Positions 41,488-49,977 of a DNA stretch of 64,000 bases are shown one piece after another. Source of the stretch: an uncultured Hyphomicrobiales bacterium (GTDB lineage: Bacteria > Pseudomonadota > Alphaproteobacteria > Rhizobiales > Xanthobacteraceae); the NCBI GenBank assembly GCA_903878085.1, contig CAIRGJ010000007.1, positions 1 through 64,000 on the forward strand, read 5' to 3'. How positions within the stretch are numbered: position 1 is the stretch's first letter; each line of letters opens with the position of its first letter. The notes under the pieces were generated by a model, which saw only the letters and a list, made by a program, of their open reading frames with translations, had not been told where the DNA came from and did no database searches. A program made the position numbers and the translations under genes.

Positions 41488-42522
41488 TTGGTTTTCGAAG
41501 GACTTTTTTCACGAATGCGGGGCGCCAGCGATCGCGCCGCCGACGCCACGCCGCAAGCCGAGCCAATTGCCGCACGCCCGAGCATCGGGCTGGCGCTGGG
41601 CGGCGGCGCGGCGCGCGGCTTTGCCCATATCGGCGTGCTGCGCACCCTGGTCAAATACGGCATCGTGCCTGACGTCATCGTCGGCACCTCGATCGGCGCC
41701 GTGGTCGGCGGATGCTTTGCCGCCGAGCAGCTCGACAGTCTGGAAGACTGGTCGCGCAAGCTCACCGTGCGCAACATTCTCGGCTATCTCGACCTCAATC
41801 TTTCCGGCTCCGGTCTCATTCGCGGCTCTCACCTCGCTGCGGCGCTGAGCGAAAGCCTCACCGACAAGCGCATCGAAGAGCTGCCGGTCCGATTTGCCGC
41901 CATCGCCACCGAATTCAACACCGGGCACGAAATCTGGCTGACGCGCGGGCGGCTCGCCGAAGCATTGCGCGCGTCCTATGCGCTGCCGGGTATCTTTCCG
42001 CCGGTCAAGATCGGCGGCCGCTGGCTGGTGGACGGCGCGCTGGTCAATCCAGTGCCGGTGTCGGCGGCCCGCGCGCTCGATACGCGGCTGGTGATCGGCG
42101 TCAATCTCAACTCCGATCTGTTCGGACGCGGCACCATCATCGCCAATCACGGCTCCGATGAGAGCGACGAGCCAACCCCGCCGTCGTCGAAGCCGAATGG
42201 CATCCTCGGCATGTTCGGGGGCGAACGCTCGTTGCGCCGGCAATTCCTCGGCCGCGAAGGCAGTCCGGGTATACCGACGGTGATGGTGGAAGCCTTCAAT
42301 GTCATGCAGGACCGCATTACGCGCGCACGGCTGGCCGGCGATCCGGCCGACGTCATGATCAGCCCGCGGCTCGGCGGCATCGGCATGTTCGATTTTCATC
42401 GCGCCACCGAGGCCATCGACATTGGCGCGGAGGCGACCGAAAAAGCCATCGACCAGATCGCCGAAGCCGTGCGCGCGCTATCGCCGCACTACGGCGCCAA
42501 CGGCAACGGCAACGGCAAATAG
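41488..42522 (+). CDS. Patatin-like phospholipase family protein (RssA/YchK type)
   Basis: A 344-residue soluble patatin-like protein. Motifs: oxyanion loop GLALGGGAARGFAHIGVL, nucleophile S68 in VGTSIGA, and catalytic D182 in WLVDGALVNPVPV. The start is TTG at 41488, behind GAGGGG at 41475-41480; no ATG fits the conserved N-terminus. The C-terminus has a Gly/Asn repeat (GANGNGNGK). It is monocistronic, preceded by 170 non-coding bases. It differs from the membrane-anchored patatin at 31036 in length and motif context. Substrate unknown. Confidence 0.92.
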   Translation: MVFEGLFSRMRGASDRAADATPQAEPIAARPSIGLALGGGAARGFAHIGVLRTLVKYGIVPDVIVGTSIGAVVGGCFAAEQLDSLEDWSRKLTVRNILGYLDLNLSGSGLIRGSHLAAALSESLTDKRIEELPVRFAAIATEFNTGHEIWLTRGRLAEALRASYALPGIFPPVKIGGRWLVDGALVNPVPVSAARALDTRLVIGVNLNSDLFGRGTIIANHGSDESDEPTPPSSKPNGILGMFGGERSLRRQFLGREGSPGIPTVMVEAFNVMQDRITRARLAGDPADVMISPRLGGIGMFDFHRATEAIDIGAEATEKAIDQIAEAVRALSPHYGANGNGNGK

Positions 42523-42560
42523 TACTTTTTATTGGCGCGCAATCTTGTCCGAACGTGCGC

Positions 42561-42992
42561 TCAAGCGGTCCGGATATAATCGCGCAACGCCTCGGACTCG
42601 TGCTCGATCTCATCGACGCGCTGTTTTACCACATCGCCGATCGAGATCAGACCGACCAGTTTGCCTGAGTTGACCACTGGCATGTGACGGAATTTTCCTG
42701 CCGTCATCCGTTCCATGATTGTCGCAATATTGTCGTCCTCGGTACAGGTCGTGACTTCGCGCGTCATCACCTGCCCGACCGGCAGCGACAGCGCGGCAGA
42801 GCCATGCTGCGACAGCGCGCGCACGATATCGCGTTCCGATAAGATGCCGGCGATATGTCCACCCGCGCCGCGGATCAAAACCGCGCCGATCCGATTGGCG
42901 CTCAGCATTTGAGTCGCCGCAGCGAGATCCGCGGTCGGTTCGATGCAGACGATTTCGCCGCCTTTTGCGGCCAAGATCGCTTTGACGTTCAT
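42561..42992 (-). CDS. CBS-domain pair protein
   Basis: A 143-residue Bateman module with two CBS domains: the first at about 8-62 (TADLAAATQMLSANRIGAVLI ... GILSERDIVRAL), the second at about 75-130 (IATIMERMTAGKFRHMPVV ... LVGLISIGDVVK). Such stand-alone pairs bind adenine nucleotides or SAM and regulate other proteins. It is convergent with the patatin gene (38 bases apart). The partner is unknown. Confidence 0.93.
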   Translation of the reverse strand: MNVKAILAAKGGEIVCIEPTADLAAATQMLSANRIGAVLIRGAGGHIAGILSERDIVRALSQHGSAALSLPVGQVMTREVTTCTEDDNIATIMERMTAGKFRHMPVVNSGKLVGLISIGDVVKQRVDEIEHESEALRDYIRTA

Positions 42993-43183
42993 GGTAGCCT
43001 CCCTGGCGCTTGAGCCGGAAAATTCCGGACACGATCAAGCGAGACGAGAAACGCGCCCGGCTGCGGGAGACGACTCCCGGTTCCGGGCCCTAGACAGACA
43101 AAAGTCGTAAGGCAACGATCCTGCCGTCACCATGGTTCCGTCAAGCGCAATCGTGACGCAACTGTGGACCGGCGCGGCGGTCA

Positions 43184-43954
43184 CTAATGCCGCGTCGCAC
43201 CGGTGTCATCATAGGGCTGGGTCGGCGGCATGTTTTCAGGCGGCACGTTGTGGCCGTCGAACCAGGAAAACAGCACCAACCCGGCGATAAAACCGCCGAT
43301 ATGCGCCTGCCACGCCACCGGCTGCTCGCTGCCGGTAATCGGCAACGACCCTACTCCGAACACGATGTTGATAGCGAACCAGACTGCTAGAAAAATAAGC
43401 ACGCGCGCATCGGTCAAGACGCCGATCAGCGGGATCGCCGGCACGCGATAGTCCTGCTCTTCATGACCGCGCATCATGTTAAGGGGCCCGCCGCGCTGAA
43501 AGGCGAAGCGCATCGCCGCCGCCATCATGCCCGAGACTGACGCGGAAGCGCCGATCATCGGATAAGGCGAACCGGCATTGGTCGCCAGATGCATGGTGGC
43601 GCCGGCCGCCGCCGTCACCGCAAAGAAGGCCAAAAACCGTGACGTGCCGAAGCGTCGCGCCAGCGCGCTACCGAAAGGCAACAGCCAGATTGAGTTGACG
43701 CCGAAGTGCGTCCAATCGGCATGAATCAGCGAATAGCTGACAAAGGTCCATACTTCCGCGCCGAACCCGCCCGGCAGTGCGCCACCGGGCACGATCGAGG
43801 AGTCGTAGCGCGCCGGAATGAAAGCGAAAGTGAGCAGGAACTCGATGTTCTGATCGTCGCTCAGCAACAGCGTGCGAACCGCATGCACCAGCGCCAGCGC
43901 CACCAGCAACACGATGATGACCGGCGGGATATTGAACAGCGGCTCGCGTTTCAC
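43184..43954 (-). CDS. Rhomboid-family intramembrane serine protease
   Basis: A 256-residue protein with about six hydrophobic segments. Catalytic Ser is S137 in MIGASASVSG and catalytic His is H218 in WQAHIGGFIAG; N87 in HFGVNSIWL matches the oxyanion-loop asparagine. It would cleave single-pass membrane proteins inside the bilayer. The open frame continues upstream, but the GTG at 43954 starts right before the first helix and follows GGAACCC. The C-terminal tail is Pro-rich. It is divergent from the PAS-domain gene. Substrates unknown. Confidence 0.9.
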   Translation of the reverse strand: MKREPLFNIPPVIIVLLVALALVHAVRTLLLSDDQNIEFLLTFAFIPARYDSSIVPGGALPGGFGAEVWTFVSYSLIHADWTHFGVNSIWLLPFGSALARRFGTSRFLAFFAVTAAAGATMHLATNAGSPYPMIGASASVSGMMAAAMRFAFQRGGPLNMMRGHEEQDYRVPAIPLIGVLTDARVLIFLAVWFAINIVFGVGSLPITGSEQPVAWQAHIGGFIAGLVLFSWFDGHNVPPENMPPTQPYDDTGATRH

Positions 43955-44165
43955 TTTTGGGTTCCGGTGACAAGGCCCAGTTAACTGCTTGGCCGCCGCA
44001 CTGCAAGCCGCGGTTTTAACACTAACGGCCGTTCGCCCGGCGCAGGCGAAGCCCGCGGCACGTCGTCTGCTCCTTCTGCCACGTCGCGGCGAAAAGCCGG
44101 CGCGGTTGTCCCGACCAGGGACATCCAGATGCCGATACCGTCTCGCGACGGAACAGGTGGCGGCC

Positions 44166-44777
44166 ATGAAACATCCATCGACCCGTGCGGTGTTCGACTA
44201 TTGGAATGAAAAGCGCGGCAACCGGCCTGCGCCCGAGCGGGGCGACATCGATCCGGCCGCCATTCGCCATGCGCTCGGCGACACCTTCATGCTGGCGGCC
44301 GATTTCGTCGACCGTCTGCGTTTTCGCCTCGCCGGAACGCGCGTCTGCGCGCTGTTCTGCCGCGAGATCAAAGGCGAAGAGTTTCACGCGCTGTGGAACG
44401 AAACAAGCCGCAAGCAAATCGACGATCTGCTGGCGGTCGTTAACGACGAGGCGGTCGGCGCGGTCGCCGGTGTCACCGGACATGCCGCCGATGGCGCGAT
44501 GGTCGATCTCGAATTCCTGCTGCTGCCGCTGGCCCACCTCGGTCACGCCCGCGTTCGCGCGCTCGGCGTGCTGACGCCGCTGGTCGCCCCCTATTGGCTG
44601 GGTGAAAAGCCAATTGCCGAACTCGAGCTTGGCGCTTTGCGTCATCTCGGGGCTGAAACCGAAGCTACCACCGCGCCCGACTTCCCGCGGGCAATCGAGA
44701 CCGTCCGGCTGCGGCACGGCTTTGTCGTCTACAGCGGCGGCCTGGAAGCGCCGCCTTCCGGCAAGCGCACCGGCTAA
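44166..44777 (+). CDS. PAS-domain protein, PAS_5 family
   Basis: A 203-residue PAS_5-type protein. The characteristic start is IRHALGDTFMLAADFVDRLRFRLAGTRVCALF, seen in two adjoining segments, followed by GEEFHALW. There is no kinase, GGDEF or DNA-binding output, so it probably acts by protein contact or ligand sensing. It precedes the tandem PilZ protein (44-base gap, same strand), a frequent PAS_5/PilZ neighbourhood in alphaproteobacteria. The ATG at 44166 is chosen; the frame is open upstream. Confidence 0.82.
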   Translation: MKHPSTRAVFDYWNEKRGNRPAPERGDIDPAAIRHALGDTFMLAADFVDRLRFRLAGTRVCALFCREIKGEEFHALWNETSRKQIDDLLAVVNDEAVGAVAGVTGHAADGAMVDLEFLLLPLAHLGHARVRALGVLTPLVAPYWLGEKPIAELELGALRHLGAETEATTAPDFPRAIETVRLRHGFVVYSGGLEAPPSGKRTG

Positions 44778-44821
44778 CGGACCATTAAGGATAGCCACCT
44801 AGGGTTCGTTGGCTGCGGGAA

Positions 44822-45469
44822 ATGCGTCCCAAAATGCCAATCGCCATGGCAATGCCACTGATCAAACCAAGAATAGTGCCGCGGTCCGAAGAGCGCCGCA
44901 GGCATCAGCGCGTCAAGGTCAACCTGCTCGGCCGCTATATGCTGGCCGACCGGCAGGAATATCCGTGCCAGGTCATCGACATGTCGCCGGGCGGCATGGC
45001 CATCGCAGCACCTGTCCTTGGCAGTCCGGGCGAGCGCGTGATTGCCTACGTCGACCACCTCGGCCGGCTCGAAGGCAAGATCGCGCGGCTGATGGACAAC
45101 GGCTTTGCCATGACGATCTCGGCGACCTCGCGCAAGCGCGACAAGCTCGCCGCCCAGCTCACCTGGCTCGCTAACCGCCAGATCCTCAATCTGCCGGAAG
45201 ACCGCCGCCACGGCCGCTTTACTCCCCGCAATGCGATGGGCCGCCTGATCCTGCCGAACGGCACCAACGTCACCTGCCGTGTGATCGACGTTTCGGCGTC
45301 CGGCGCCGCGATCTCGATCGCGCCCGATCTGCGGCCCGCAGTCGGCACCGCGGTGACCATCGGCAAGACGACGGGCCGGGTGGTTCGTCATATCGAGGAT
45401 GGCTTCGCCATCGAATTCACCCGCCTGCAGCACCCCGATTCCATCGAAGACAACGTCACCGGGGAGTAG
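44822..45469 (+). CDS. Tandem PilZ-domain protein
   Basis: A 215-residue protein with two PilZ-like domains. The first has RRRHQRVKVNLLGRYM (about 25-40) and DMSPGGMAI. The second has RRHGRFTPRNAMGRLILP (about 127-145) and DVSASGAAI. The first keeps the RxxxR and (D/N)xSxxG elements expected for cyclic-di-GMP binding. In the second, RRHGR shifts the arginine spacing and DVSASGAA is retained, so binding is less certain. It lies directly downstream of the PAS_5 gene. Role in motility or exopolysaccharide control is inference. Confidence 0.88.
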   Translation: MRPKMPIAMAMPLIKPRIVPRSEERRRHQRVKVNLLGRYMLADRQEYPCQVIDMSPGGMAIAAPVLGSPGERVIAYVDHLGRLEGKIARLMDNGFAMTISATSRKRDKLAAQLTWLANRQILNLPEDRRHGRFTPRNAMGRLILPNGTNVTCRVIDVSASGAAISIAPDLRPAVGTAVTIGKTTGRVVRHIEDGFAIEFTRLQHPDSIEDNVTGE

Positions 45470-45508
45470 GTCTGACCCGTTCAGACTGAAAACTGTCCCT
45501 TTTCCCTG

Positions 45509-45556
45509 CGCGTGATCTTGTCCGAAAACCGGTTCCCACTTTTCGGGATCACGCGC
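45509..45556. repeat. Dispersed palindromic repeat, copy 3
   Basis: Outer arms GCGCGTGATC and GATCACGCGC, with the same ACCGGTTCCCAC core as copy 1. The A-to-G change in the left outer arm is matched by a T-to-C change in the right one, so pairing is kept. It lies 40 bases after the PilZ gene. Confidence 0.8.
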
Positions 45557-45699
45557 TAGCGTCACCGCACGGTAAACCGGACGCGTAAACTTGCGCGCGT
45601 TCGTGGCGGCCATTTTGCGCCGTTTCCGCCGCCCCGGCGGCATCTCAAGAGACAAAATCCAAAACCGATCAGAGTAAACGCCGCGCGCGAAAGCGCCTG

Positions 45700-45907
45700 C
45701 GAAGCCTATGAATGGCTTATAAGTATATTAATGTATAAACTTTTATCTAAATCCTAGTATATAAGTTTTTATTCGAATTATATTTGAAGTTATACTGTAT
45801 TCATCTCTCGCTTTAGCCTAGTTCGTCTTAAATGCACTAACTAGACTTATCCGGCGCGCAAAAACTTTCTGCGAATTGTGGTCCCGGACGAAGGGAAGGG
45901 CCACACA
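45700..45907. other. AT-rich stretch upstream of the BTLCP gene
   Basis: Part of a 438-base gap (45470-45907). From about 45718 to 45800 the sequence is strongly AT-rich, with TATA-like runs and two similar phrases, ATAAACTTTTAT and ATAAGTTTTTAT, spaced 33 bases apart. No gene was found. It is likely the promoter region of the transglutaminase-like peptidase gene. Confidence 0.45.
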
Positions 45908-46579
45908 ATGGGCGGGCGTTTCAAAGGAATACTGCGGACCGGGACTGCATTGGTCTTTGTCGTTACTGCGGCTTTGGCCGGCACTACTGCCGCAACTTCA
46001 GCGGCCGAGCGGACCGGCTCGCTGGGCGGCGGCGGCGCATCGAGCGAGCGGAGCGCCTTCGTCGCGGTCGGCGAGCCGACGCGACCACCGATCGGCTGGG
46101 TCGAGTTCTGCGTCGAATACCAACCCGAATGCCAGACCAAGCCATCGGCGCCACGCGATGTCGTGCTGACGTCGAAGGCCTGGGACGACATGGTCAAGGT
46201 CAATAGCTGGGCCAACGACAACATCCAGCCGGTGACTGACCTCGAGCATTGGGGCGTGGTCGAGCGCTGGAACTATCCCGACGACGGCAAAGGCGATTGC
46301 GAGGACTACGTGCTGCTCAAGCGCCGCATGCTGATGCAGGCCGGCTGGCCGCGTGAGGCGCTGCTGATCACCGTGGTGCGCGACAAGCACGGCGACGGTC
46401 ACGCGGTGCTCACCGTCAAGACCAATCGCGGCGAATTCATTCTCGACAACCAGGAGTCCGAAATCCTGGCCTGGAACAAGACTGGCTACAAGTTCGTGAA
46501 GCGCCAGTCGCAATCCGATCCGAACACCTGGGTTTCGCTCGGCGAACCGCGCGCCCCGGCCACTGTTTCGGCACGCTGA
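45908..46579 (+). CDS. Bacterial transglutaminase-like cysteine peptidase (BTLCP/LapG family), exported
   Basis: A 223-residue protein with a signal peptide (1-33). The catalytic triad of the BTLCP family is visible: C131 in GKGDCEDYVLLKRR, H165 in DGHAVLTV and D180 in FILDNQ. The best-known relative, LapG, clips surface adhesins under cyclic-di-GMP control. Here no LapD-like or adhesin gene is adjacent, but the PilZ protein lies 440 bases upstream. The ATG at 45908 gives a good signal peptide. It is followed by a strong intrinsic terminator. Target unknown. Confidence 0.9.
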   Translation: MGGRFKGILRTGTALVFVVTAALAGTTAATSAAERTGSLGGGGASSERSAFVAVGEPTRPPIGWVEFCVEYQPECQTKPSAPRDVVLTSKAWDDMVKVNSWANDNIQPVTDLEHWGVVERWNYPDDGKGDCEDYVLLKRRMLMQAGWPREALLITVVRDKHGDGHAVLTVKTNRGEFILDNQESEILAWNKTGYKFVKRQSQSDPNTWVSLGEPRAPATVSAR

Positions 46580-46683
46580 GCAACTTGAGCTGAACTGAGC
46601 AACTGAGCTGAGCAAAATCTAACGAGGAATTCGCGCTCCCGGTCACGTCCCCACCCCTCCCCGTCCCCAGACCGGGTTCGCGA

Positions 46684-46720
46684 GCGGCCAGCCTCCCCCA
46701 AGGCTGGCCGCACCTTTTTT
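46684..46720 (+). terminator. Rho-independent terminator
   Basis: A perfect 11-bp stem GCGGCCAGCCT/AGGCTGGCCGC with a 6-base loop, then ACCTTTTTT. It lies 105 bases after the BTLCP stop, facing the convergent gamma-carbonic anhydrase gene. Confidence 0.85.
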
Positions 46721-46757
46721 GGGGACGCGCTGTGCGCGAACGGGGCGTGCAAAAAGC

Positions 46758-47288
46758 TCAGCCGATCTTCTTCAATCCCTTGGCGTATTGCTTCGAGCGC
46801 TGCACATAAATATCGGCGCCGCCGCGGATCATGGCGGCGAGCTTGTCGTCGAGTGTGCGGATGACGCGCGCCGGCGCGCCGACGATCAGTGAATTGTCGG
46901 GAAACGTCTTGCCTTCGGTCACCACCGCGCCGGCGCCGACAAGACAATTTTTTCCGATCTTGGCGCCGTTGAGCATGATCGCGCCCATGCCGACCAGCGA
47001 ATTGTCGCCGATGGTGCAGCCATGCAGGATGACGTTGTGGCCGATCACGCAGTTGCTGCCGATCGACATCGGGAAGCCCGGATCGGTGTGGAGCGTGGCA
47101 TTGTCCTGGATCTGCGAGCGCTCGCCGAGCTCGATCCACTCGTTGTCGCCGCGTAGTACCGCACCGAACCAGACGCTGGTGTCTTTCTTCAGCCGCACGC
47201 GGCCGATCAGCACCGCGCTGTCGGCCACCCAGTATTCGCCCTCGCCTGGAAATTCCGGCGCCTGGCCGTCGAGTTCATAGATCGGCAT
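46758..47288 (-). CDS. Gamma-carbonic anhydrase family protein (left-handed beta helix)
   Basis: A 176-residue trimeric hexapeptide-repeat protein of the YrdA/PaaY/gamma-CA family. The repeats run through WFGAVLRGDNEWIELGERSQIQDNA (two segments) and NCVIGHNVILHGCTIGDNSLVGMGA. Metal-binding His residues of the family appear in ATLHTD, IGHNVILHG. It may hydrate CO2 or be an inactive or acyltransferase-like relative. It converges on the BTLCP terminator. The gene upstream on the strand (108-aa membrane protein) is 58 bases away. Confidence 0.92.
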   Translation of the reverse strand: MPIYELDGQAPEFPGEGEYWVADSAVLIGRVRLKKDTSVWFGAVLRGDNEWIELGERSQIQDNATLHTDPGFPMSIGSNCVIGHNVILHGCTIGDNSLVGMGAIMLNGAKIGKNCLVGAGAVVTEGKTFPDNSLIVGAPARVIRTLDDKLAAMIRGGADIYVQRSKQYAKGLKKIG

Positions 47289-47346
47289 GCACGTCCCCCT
47301 CTCAATGAAGAGGAACTTGCCCGAACGAAAGCTGCGATGGAAGTGT

Positions 47347-47673
47347 CTAGGCGAGCAGCAGCAGGCTGTAGGCCTGCGCCAGCACCATGCCCGACATCAG
47401 GCTCCAGAAGCCGGCCAGCAGGGTGGCCAGGAAAACGAATTCGAAGCGGCGGCCTTCCTGGCGACGACCGAGCAGCGTGTTGCGCATGATCAGGAACGGC
47501 GCGGCGACGATCAGCAGCGGCACCGCGGCGAAAGCCTGCGGGCTCGGACCGGTCGATAGCATGCCGAAGCTCGGCAGGCGGCTGGTCGCAAGCTGGTAGG
47601 CCGAGGTGAACAGACCGGCGGCGGCGAAGCCGAGTGCGAGCGACAACACATTCTGCAACGCTTCCGGAGTCAT
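47347..47673 (-). CDS. Small inner-membrane protein of unknown function
   Basis: A 108-residue, three-helix membrane protein (about 8-30, 45-65 and 82-106). The basic loop MRNTLLGRRQEGRRFEF lies between helices 2 and 3. No catalytic motif. The ATG at 47673 (MTPEALQN) is preferred to the one at 47703. It lies upstream of the gamma-CA gene on the same strand with a 58-base gap. It resembles short conserved membrane proteins of Bradyrhizobiaceae, but no function is known. Confidence 0.72.
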   Translation of the reverse strand: MTPEALQNVLSLALGFAAAGLFTSAYQLATSRLPSFGMLSTGPSPQAFAAVPLLIVAAPFLIMRNTLLGRRQEGRRFEFVFLATLLAGFWSLMSGMVLAQAYSLLLLA

Positions 47674-47833
47674 GTCGGCCTCGAACGCAATACGGGAGAC
47701 CAACTTCTACCGGCAAGCCGAGTTCCCGCCAGCTAATACTTAACAAATGGTTAAAGCAGAAAATCCCGCATGGCCAAAGGTTTGGCGCGCGGCGTGGCAT
47801 ACTGGCGTTCGATTCGAAGCTCCGGGACAACGC

Positions 47834-48559
47834 ATGGCCACCATCGCGCAGCAACCGCCCTCCGCCCGTCGCCGCGCCGGCAAACACCGTGGCGGCCATA
47901 GCCCGCTGGTCGGGCCGGTGCTGCTGTTTGCCGCGGTGACGGTCACCGCGGCGCTCTATGTCGCTTACGTGCTGTGGCCGCGCTGGCCGGAGGCGCCGGT
48001 TAGCCTCGATGCGCCGTCGCTGCCGGTCATCGTCGCCGGGACGTTTTTCAACATCGAACCGGCCGCGATCCGCCAGTCGATACAGCGCAAACCGGGCACG
48101 CAGGACCGCGTCGACCTCGCCTACTTGTGGCCGTCGCTGGTGCCGCCCGATCCGGCGCGCAAAGCCACGGTCGGCGATCCGGTCGATCCCAACGAGCGCC
48201 TGTTCGTCACCATCCAAGCCGCCGATGGCACATTGCCGCTGATGGATCGCGTCAAGACCATCTATCCGCGCTATCTCGTCGCCGAGCCGGTTGCCGGGCC
48301 GGAAGGCCTCACGGTCCGCGGCTTTCGCAACGACACGCCCTATCGCGACGAGGAACTGGTATTCGAGCAGGCCGCGCCGGAACATTTTCTGGCGCGCTGC
48401 GCGCGCAAGGGCGTCATCAATTCAGGCAGTTGTCTGCTGGAGCGGCGCATCGGCAATGCCGACATCACTATCCGCTTTCCGCGCGATTGGCTCGGCGACT
48501 GGCACGCGGTCGCGGACGGTATCGACCGTCTGATCGCGCGGCTGCATCCGGACAGCTAG
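47834..48559 (+). CDS. Single-pass membrane-anchored protein of unknown function
   Basis: A 241-residue protein: basic N-terminus, one transmembrane helix at about 26-48, then a 190-residue outer domain. The domain has conserved-looking phrases DRVDLAYLWPSLVPPD, PNERLFVTIQAADGTLPLMDR and the pair C-x-R-K ... GSCLLERRI. An N-in, C-periplasmic topology fits the positive-inside rule. The ATG at 47834 is chosen; the 29 upstream codons look non-coding. Its stop overlaps by 4 bases the stop of the convergent DUF3126 gene. Function unknown. Confidence 0.78.
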   Translation: MATIAQQPPSARRRAGKHRGGHSPLVGPVLLFAAVTVTAALYVAYVLWPRWPEAPVSLDAPSLPVIVAGTFFNIEPAAIRQSIQRKPGTQDRVDLAYLWPSLVPPDPARKATVGDPVDPNERLFVTIQAADGTLPLMDRVKTIYPRYLVAEPVAGPEGLTVRGFRNDTPYRDEELVFEQAAPEHFLARCARKGVINSGSCLLERRIGNADITIRFPRDWLGDWHAVADGIDRLIARLHPDS

Positions 48560-48981
48560 AGTTGTACGCCCTCGTCGACCAGATCGATGTCGAGGATCGG
48601 CACTTCCAAGATGTAGGACTTGCGGCCCTTCTCGGTTTCCAGGAACAGCACGCCAAGAAATTCCTCGCCGATATAGGCTTCGAGTGAATCGGTCTTCTTC
48701 GGCCGCGTCACCACGCGAATTTTATCGTTGCCGAATTTGAGGCGCAGATAGGCGTTCAACGTCGGCACCGGCTGCATGGTCGGATCGCTGCCGACCTGAA
48801 TGACCATGCGGAAATTGAACGAACGGTCGCCATCCTCGTCGTCGAGATTCAGTTCGCCGACATCGTCCTCGCCGACGAAAACCTCGGCGGTGTCATATGT
48901 CTTCGGCACCACGCGCAGCTGCGCGTTGCCGAACAGCTTCTTGAGATAAGCGTCGAGCTTTCTGACTTCGTGCACGTCCAC
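48556..48981 (-). CDS. DUF3126 family protein with two tandem copies of the domain
   Basis: A 141-residue protein. DUF3126 normally spans about 65-70 residues. Here residues 6-62 (KLDAYLKKLFGNAQLRVVPK ... VFVGEDDVGELNLDDEDGDR) and 74-137 (TLNAYLRLKFGNDKIRVVTR ... EAYIGEEFLGVLFLETEKGR) match each other along their length. A GxxxRVV strand and a YIGEEFLGVL strand occur in both. An internal duplication is thus visible. It is convergent with the membrane-anchored protein and about 80 bases upstream of cysE's stop. Function of the family is unknown. Confidence 0.85.
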   Translation of the reverse strand: MDVHEVRKLDAYLKKLFGNAQLRVVPKTYDTAEVFVGEDDVGELNLDDEDGDRSFNFRMVIQVGSDPTMQPVPTLNAYLRLKFGNDKIRVVTRPKKTDSLEAYIGEEFLGVLFLETEKGRKSYILEVPILDIDLVDEGVQL

Positions 48982-49060
48982 CGGGCCGCTCCTCTACCTT
49001 GAATGACGCGCTAGTACCGCGATTGGACGGCTGGGTGCAAGCCGCGCGCCGAAGGAAAAA

Positions 49061-49891
49061 TTAACCGTCGAGCATGATGCCGTAAAGCATCTGGTCCATG
49101 GTGCGCGACGGCTCCGGGCAACCGGCTTCGCCGACCACCTTGGCCGGAACGCCGGCGACCGTCACATTGTTCGGCACCGATTTGATCACCACCGAACCCG
49201 CGGCGATGCGCGCACAATGGCCGACTTCGATATTGCCGAGAATCTTGGCGCCGGCGCCGATCATCACGCCGCGGCGGATTTTCGGATGGCGGTCCTCGTG
49301 TTCCTTGCCGGTGCCGCCGAGAGTCACATCATGCAGGATCGAGACGTCGTCATCGATGACCGCGGTTTCGCCGACCACCAGGCCGGTGGCATGATCGAGG
49401 AAAATGCCGCGGCCGATTTTCGCCGCCGGATTGATGTCGCACTGGAACACGGCCGACGAGCGGCTTTGTAGATAGAGCGCGAAATCCTTGCGGCCCTTGC
49501 CGAGCAGCCAATGCGCCAGGCGGTGCGTCTGAATGGCGTGGAAGCCTTTGTAGTACAGCACCGGCTCAAGGAACCGGTTGGTCGCCGGATCGCGGTCATG
49601 GGTGGCGACGATGTCGGCGCGGAACGCCTCGCCGATCGCCGGCTGATCCTCGAGCGCTTCGTGGAACGCCTGGCGGATCAGATCGCCGGACACATCGCCA
49701 TTACCGAGCCGCTCGCTGACGCGGTGGATGACCGCGGCCTCGAGCGTGTCGTGATTGAGGATGTTCTCGAACATGAAGGTCGCGAGTTCCGGTTCGCGGC
49801 GCGTGACCTCTTCGGCCTCGGCACGGATGCGGCCCCAGCCCGGATCGACTTTGTCCAAGCCCTTCGTGGCTTTCGTCTGATATTGCGCCAT
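49061..49891 (-). CDS. cysE: Serine O-acetyltransferase
   Basis: A 276-residue CysE, making O-acetylserine for cysteine synthesis. The N-terminal helical domain spans about 15-140. The C-terminal left-handed beta helix has hexapeptide repeats and the catalytic segment GIFLDHATGLVVGETAVI, and KIRRGVMIGAGAKILGNIEVG in the helix. The C-terminal tail ends in LYGIMLDG, the kind of terminal peptide that inserts into CysK; the final residue here is Gly rather than the usual Ile, so complex formation is uncertain. ATG at 49891 chosen. No other cys gene is nearby. Confidence 0.95.
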   Translation of the reverse strand: MAQYQTKATKGLDKVDPGWGRIRAEAEEVTRREPELATFMFENILNHDTLEAAVIHRVSERLGNGDVSGDLIRQAFHEALEDQPAIGEAFRADIVATHDRDPATNRFLEPVLYYKGFHAIQTHRLAHWLLGKGRKDFALYLQSRSSAVFQCDINPAAKIGRGIFLDHATGLVVGETAVIDDDVSILHDVTLGGTGKEHEDRHPKIRRGVMIGAGAKILGNIEVGHCARIAAGSVVIKSVPNNVTVAGVPAKVVGEAGCPEPSRTMDQMLYGIMLDG

Positions 49892-49977
49892 GAAACTTAC
49901 TCCAGCCCTCTCGGACCCCTCAGCTAGGGGTTTTATCACAGAATTGCAGGGGCCGGCAGCAGCCCCCTGCCAATGGC

